Below, piece by piece: positions 7,641-10,167 of a stretch of 10,167 bases of DNA. Source of the stretch: Pseudomonadota bacterium (GTDB lineage Bacteria > Pseudomonadota > Alphaproteobacteria > Rhizobiales > Xanthobacteraceae); contig JAEVZN010000197.1 in assembly GCA_023392205.1 (NCBI GenBank), positions 1 through 10,167 of the forward strand, in the 5' to 3' direction. The translations under genes were made by a program, and so were the position numbers. Positions within the stretch are counted from its first letter, which is position 1. Each line of letters opens with the position of its first letter. Under the pieces are notes generated by a model. The model saw only the letters and a list, made by a program, of their open reading frames with translations. It was not told where the DNA came from and ran no database searches.

Positions 7641-7658
7641 CGTTACCGTCCGGTATCG
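7641..7658. promoter_or_regulatory. Imperfect 18-base palindrome, possible operator
   Basis: CGTTACCG and CGGTATCG flank a two-base centre (TC at 7649-7650); seven of eight positions are symmetric. It lies about 70 bases upstream of the TRAP binding-protein start and 125 bases before the hydrolase start. The size and symmetry fit a dimeric repressor site, but no regulator gene is in the window and short palindromes arise by chance. Confidence 0.3.
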
Positions 7659-7782
7659 TATGCAATCCGGCCGCCTGCCCACACAATAGGCAGCAGCATG
7701 GTCATCCTGCAATCATTTACGGACGAAACGTATCGGCTTCGGTGTTCTTTTCCGCAGGCAGGCATTCTCAAAGGAGGGCAGC

Positions 7783-8658
7783 ATGGATCAGCGCATCATC
7801 GATCTCTATGACCGCTTCACACATGGCGGCATGAATCGCCGCGCGTTTCTGGACCGGCTCACGACCCTGGCGGGTTCCACCCTTGCGGCGGCGGCACTGC
7901 TGCCGCTCCTGCAGAACGATTATGCGAGGGCTGCCATCGTGCCTGCGGACGATCCGCGGCTGGCCGCCGAGCGCCTGTCCTTCGACACGCCCAAAGGCAA
8001 GATCGACGGCTATCTGGTCCGGCCCAAGGCCAAGGGCAAACGGCCCGTGATACTGGTCATCCACGAAAATCGCGGGCTCAATCCGCATCTGGAAGACGTC
8101 GCCCGCCGCTTCGCGCAGGAGGGCTTCCTCGCTTACGCCATCGACCTGCTCTCGCTCGTGGGCGGCACGCCGCCCGACGAGGATGCCGCGCGTGAATTGC
8201 ATCCAAAACTCAATCAGGACGATGCCGTCGCAGCATTGGTGGCTGCGGTGGAGTTTCTGAAGACGCATCCCGAATCCACCGGCAAGGTTGGCGCGGTCGG
8301 GTTCTGTTTCGGCGGCCTCATGGTCAACCGGCTCGCGGCCTCAAGCAAAAGTCTCGATGCCGGCGTGGCCTATTACGGGCGCCAGGTCGCGGCCGATCAG
8401 GTGACGAATATCTCCGCTCCGCTGATGCTGCATTACGCCGAGAAAGATGCCGGAGTGAATGCCGGGATCGCTGCCTATGAAGCGGCGCTCAAGGCCAACA
8501 ACAAGACCTATGTCATCCACACCTATCCGGGCACGCAGCACGCCTTCAACAACGATACGGGGGCGGCTCGCTACAACAAGGAGGCTTCGGATCTGGCGTG
8601 GGGACGCACCGTGGCTTTCTTCACCGAGCATCTCGGCGCGCCGCCGCGCGGCGCCTGA
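7783..8658 (+). CDS. Dienelactone hydrolase family protein, YghX-like, with Tat-like signal
   Basis: This 291-residue alpha/beta hydrolase resembles E. coli YghX, of the dienelactone hydrolase family. AAGGAGG at 7771-7777 lies five bases before the ATG. As in YghX, a short leader (DLYDRFTHGG) precedes NRRAFLDRLTTLAG (18-31) and a hydrophobic stretch to about residue 42, which looks like a Tat signal or an N-terminal anchor. VIHENRGLNPHLEDVARR (92-109) carries the family Glu95. GFCFGG (173-178) holds the nucleophile Cys175; Asp222 (AEKDAG) and His253 (TQHAFNN) complete the triad. So the active site appears intact. The physiological substrate of YghX-like proteins is not known to me, and true dienelactone (chlorocatechol) breakdown is not supported because no pathway genes are near. 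It diverges from the TRAP operon and converges on the small membrane protein gene. Confidence 0.9.
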   Translation: MDQRIIDLYDRFTHGGMNRRAFLDRLTTLAGSTLAAAALLPLLQNDYARAAIVPADDPRLAAERLSFDTPKGKIDGYLVRPKAKGKRPVILVIHENRGLNPHLEDVARRFAQEGFLAYAIDLLSLVGGTPPDEDAARELHPKLNQDDAVAALVAAVEFLKTHPESTGKVGAVGFCFGGLMVNRLAASSKSLDAGVAYYGRQVAADQVTNISAPLMLHYAEKDAGVNAGIAAYEAALKANNKTYVIHTYPGTQHAFNNDTGAARYNKEASDLAWGRTVAFFTEHLGAPPRGA

Positions 8659-8663
8659 CGCAT

Positions 8664-8691
8664 AAAAGCGCGCGGCGGCTCAGCCGCGCGC
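8664..8691 (-). terminator. Intrinsic terminator of the amidase operon
   Basis: GCGCGCGGC (8668-8676) and GCCGCGCGC (8683-8691) make a perfect nine-pair stem with a six-base loop. On the minus strand it is followed directly by CTTTTA, although the T run is short. The stem overlaps the last codons and stop of the small membrane protein gene. On the plus strand no T run follows, so it probably does not serve the hydrolase gene. Confidence 0.65.
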
Positions 8692-8910
8692 GGCACCGCG
8701 GCGGAATTTCGTCAGGTATTGGCGCAGCGAAGAGCCGCGGCGGCGCGGACGGTTGCCGCGCAAGGTCGACAGATAGAAGTCATACAGGAGAATGGCTACC
8801 GACACCGCGACGATCAGGGTGAAGGGCAGCGATGCAACCGACCATACCATCATGCCGAGATAGCCGAACAGGATCACAAGACCGATCAAACCGGCGATGA
8901 CATTGCTCAT
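8680..8910 (-). CDS. Small two-helix membrane protein, coupled to the amidase
   Basis: This 76-residue protein is not one I recognise. Two hydrophobic helices lie at about 4-24 (VIAGLIGLVILFGYLGMMVWS) minus its ends, and at 29-48, followed by a strongly basic tail (RGNRPRRRG at 51-59, then KFRR). By the positive-inside rule the tail is cytoplasmic, and so is the N terminus. The ATG at 8910-8908 overlaps the amidase stop as ATGA, and AGGGA lies eight bases upstream inside the amidase gene. Coupling, codon use and the terminator at its end all favour a real gene. The same frame stays open further upstream, but that part reads the amidase gene out of phase and is not a coding extension. The role is unknown; membrane anchoring of a partner is only a possibility. 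Confidence 0.75.
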   Translation of the reverse strand: MSNVIAGLIGLVILFGYLGMMVWSVASLPFTLIVAVSVAILLYDFYLSTLRGNRPRRRGSSLRQYLTKFRRGAARG

Positions 8911-10167
8911 GTCTTTCGTCCCTTTCCGCTGCGGCGGGTTTTTCCGCTCACGGATTCCATCAGCCAGCGCGCCGTGCGCAGCAATTTCGCATCGTCGCCG
9001 CGGCGCGCCACAAGCTGTACGCCGATCGGCATCCCGTCCTCCGATTGCAGCAGCGGCAAAGTCACCGCCGGCACGCCGAGATAGGTCCAAGGCGTGCAGA
9101 AGACCGGGTTGCCGGTGGTATCGGGGCCGGGCGCTGCGCCCGTCGCCGCAGGAGCCATGATGACATTGACGTCGTCGAAAATCGAATCGAGCGCGGCATT
9201 CAGCGGGCCGATCCAAGACAGGCTTTTCAGATATTCGCCCGCCGTGACAGTGCGCCCGCGCGCGATCAGTTCGGCGAGCCGGTCGCTCAGCATGTCGCGG
9301 CGGCGCTCATAGATGCTGGCGAGATTGTGCGCCATCTCGGCTTCCATCGCCGCGCGATGCAGATCGGCAATGGCGGCGAACTGGGAGCCGGGGTCGATGT
9401 CGGTCACCGCCTCGCCAAGCGCGGCGGCAAGCTCCGCAAAGCCGGCCTGCGTGTCCGGCTCGGCCTTGTCCCAGGCGGGGCCGCGCACGAAACCGATGCG
9501 TGGCGGGATCGGCCAGTCCTGCGTAACGGCCTCCACGAACGGTGGACGCGCGATCGGCCGGGTATCGGGATCGCCGGCATCGTATCCGGCCAGTGTCTGC
9601 GCCAGCAAAGCTGCATCGGCGAGATTGAGCGCGAACACACCCATCTGGTCGAAGCTGCGCGAGAGCGTCAGCACGCCGGTGCGGGGAATGAGGCCATGCG
9701 TCGGCTTGAAACCGATCACGCCGCAAAAGGAGGCCGGGCGGATGACCGATCCGTTGGTCTGCGATCCGACCGCTAGCGGCACGACGCCTGCCGCCACGGC
9801 CGCAGCCGAACCCGATGACGAACCGCCCGGCGTGCGGTCAAGCCGGTGCGGATTGCGGGTTTTGCCGGGCGTGAAATAGGCGAATTCCGTCGTGACGGTC
9901 TTTCCGAAGATGACGGCCCCTGCCGCGCGCAGCTTTGTCACCAGCGCCGCATCTTCCCAGGGCAGCCGCCCCTTCAGGGCAGGCGATCCGCATTCGGTCG
10001 GCTCGTCCCTGGTGTCGATGATGTCCTTGAGCGCGACAGGGACGCCCTGCAGCGGCCCGAGCGGCGCGTTGTTGCTGCGCTCCTCGTCGCGCGCGCGCGC
10101 CTGCGCGAGAATATGCTCGCGGTCGAGATGGGCGAAGGCCTGGATGTCGGTCTCGCACGCATCATAG
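8907..10167 (-). CDS. Amidase signature family hydrolase (5' end missing)
   Basis: This enzyme hydrolyses an amide bond with a Ser-cisSer-Lys triad. The frame is open to the window edge, so the N terminus is missing; 419 residues are visible. Counting from the edge, Lys47 lies in PVALKDIIDT (codon 10028-10026), the cis-Ser is Ser116 in TPGGSSSGS (codon 9821-9819) and the nucleophile is Ser140 in QTNGSVIRPASFCG (codon 9749-9747). The 69- and 24-residue spacings equal those of malonamidase E2 (62, 131, 155), so perhaps 15 residues are lost. A GTG at 9941 could be taken for the start, but it encodes an internal Val, and starting there would remove the catalytic Lys. GATCAB-type glutamine amidotransferase is unlikely: no gatC or gatB is visible and the C terminus is short. 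The substrate cannot be read from sequence. Its stop overlaps the start of the small membrane protein gene. Confidence 0.92.
   Translation of the reverse strand, partial: YDACETDIQAFAHLDREHILAQARARDEERSNNAPLGPLQGVPVALKDIIDTRDEPTECGSPALKGRLPWEDAALVTKLRAAGAVIFGKTVTTEFAYFTPGKTRNPHRLDRTPGGSSSGSAAAVAAGVVPLAVGSQTNGSVIRPASFCGVIGFKPTHGLIPRTGVLTLSRSFDQMGVFALNLADAALLAQTLAGYDAGDPDTRPIARPPFVEAVTQDWPIPPRIGFVRGPAWDKAEPDTQAGFAELAAALGEAVTDIDPGSQFAAIADLHRAAMEAEMAHNLASIYERRRDMLSDRLAELIARGRTVTAGEYLKSLSWIGPLNAALDSIFDDVNVIMAPAATGAAPGPDTTGNPVFCTPWTYLGVPAVTLPLLQSEDGMPIGVQLVARRGDDAKLLRTARWLMESVSGKTRRSGKGRKT

Larger units (their letters stand above)
7574..7782. promoter_or_regulatory. Divergent regulatory region between the TRAP operon and the hydrolase gene
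   Basis: This 209-base gap must hold the promoters of both flanking transcription units. I find no strong -35/-10 pair on either strand. It holds two inverted repeats, listed separately, and the hydrolase ribosome site AAGGAGG at 7771-7777. The part nearest the TRAP operon (about 7591-7620) is AT-rich compared with its surroundings. No open frame in the gap looks like a gene. Confidence 0.55.

Noticed and set aside
7783..8658. Possible chlorocatechol degradation operon, from the dienelactone hydrolase match
   Set aside because: No ring-cleavage dioxygenase, cycloisomerase or maleylacetate reductase gene is near, and the protein resembles exported YghX rather than cytoplasmic ClcD.
8911..9216. 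Upstream extension of the small membrane protein frame
   Set aside because: It reads the amidase gene in another phase. The amidase catalytic motifs prove the other frame is coding, and a good ribosome site precedes the ATG at 8910.
10088..10100. Alternating CG run
   Set aside because: It encodes Arg-Ala repeats inside the amidase and is expected in GC-rich coding DNA; there is no sign of a functional repeat or slippage.
1..10167. Mobile element, defence system, CRISPR array or RNA gene
   Set aside because: I found no transposase, integrase, terminal repeats, spaced direct repeats or tRNA-like sequence, and base composition looks uniform by eye.

Overview
The window looks like an ordinary chromosomal stretch from a high-GC alphaproteobacterium, probably of the Hyphomicrobiales. 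The grounds are GC-rich wobble positions throughout, a complete TRAP transporter whose binding protein resembles TakP of Rhodobacter sphaeroides, several twin-arginine signal peptides, and tight gene packing. The order is an inference from style, not from a marker gene. I see no rRNA, tRNA, CRISPR array, insertion sequence, phage gene or plasmid function.

Layout. A secreted protein of unknown function (46-1215, +) converges on a small secreted META-domain protein (1242-1667, -). That gene diverges from an orphan ZnuA/TroA-type metal-binding protein (1783-2742, +), whose usual metal ligands are partly replaced. Next comes a four-gene minus-strand unit, read from right to left: TRAP binding protein (7573-6488), small permease (6485-5982, TTG start), large permease (5982-4657) and a Tat-exported FAD oxidoreductase of the spermidine dehydrogenase type (4601-2751). 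A 209-base divergent region (7574-7782) separates it from a YghX-like dienelactone hydrolase (7783-8658, +). At the right end an amidase-signature enzyme, cut by the window edge, is translationally coupled (ATGA overlap) to a 76-residue two-helix membrane protein. A strong intrinsic terminator closes that pair.

How the genes may work together. The clearest functional unit is the TRAP operon, predicted to import a small carboxylate such as a 2-oxoacid or hydroxyacid. The amine-oxidising enzyme downstream probably acts outside the cytoplasm. Together they could serve amine and organic-acid scavenging, but no sequence feature proves the link. Most encoded proteins carry export signals or membrane helices, so the window has a cell-envelope and nutrient-uptake character.

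I did not find a convincing new system. The items most worth checking are the altered metal site of the orphan binding protein, the oxidoreductase tied to the TRAP operon, the possible leader structure of that operon, and the amidase/small membrane protein pair.
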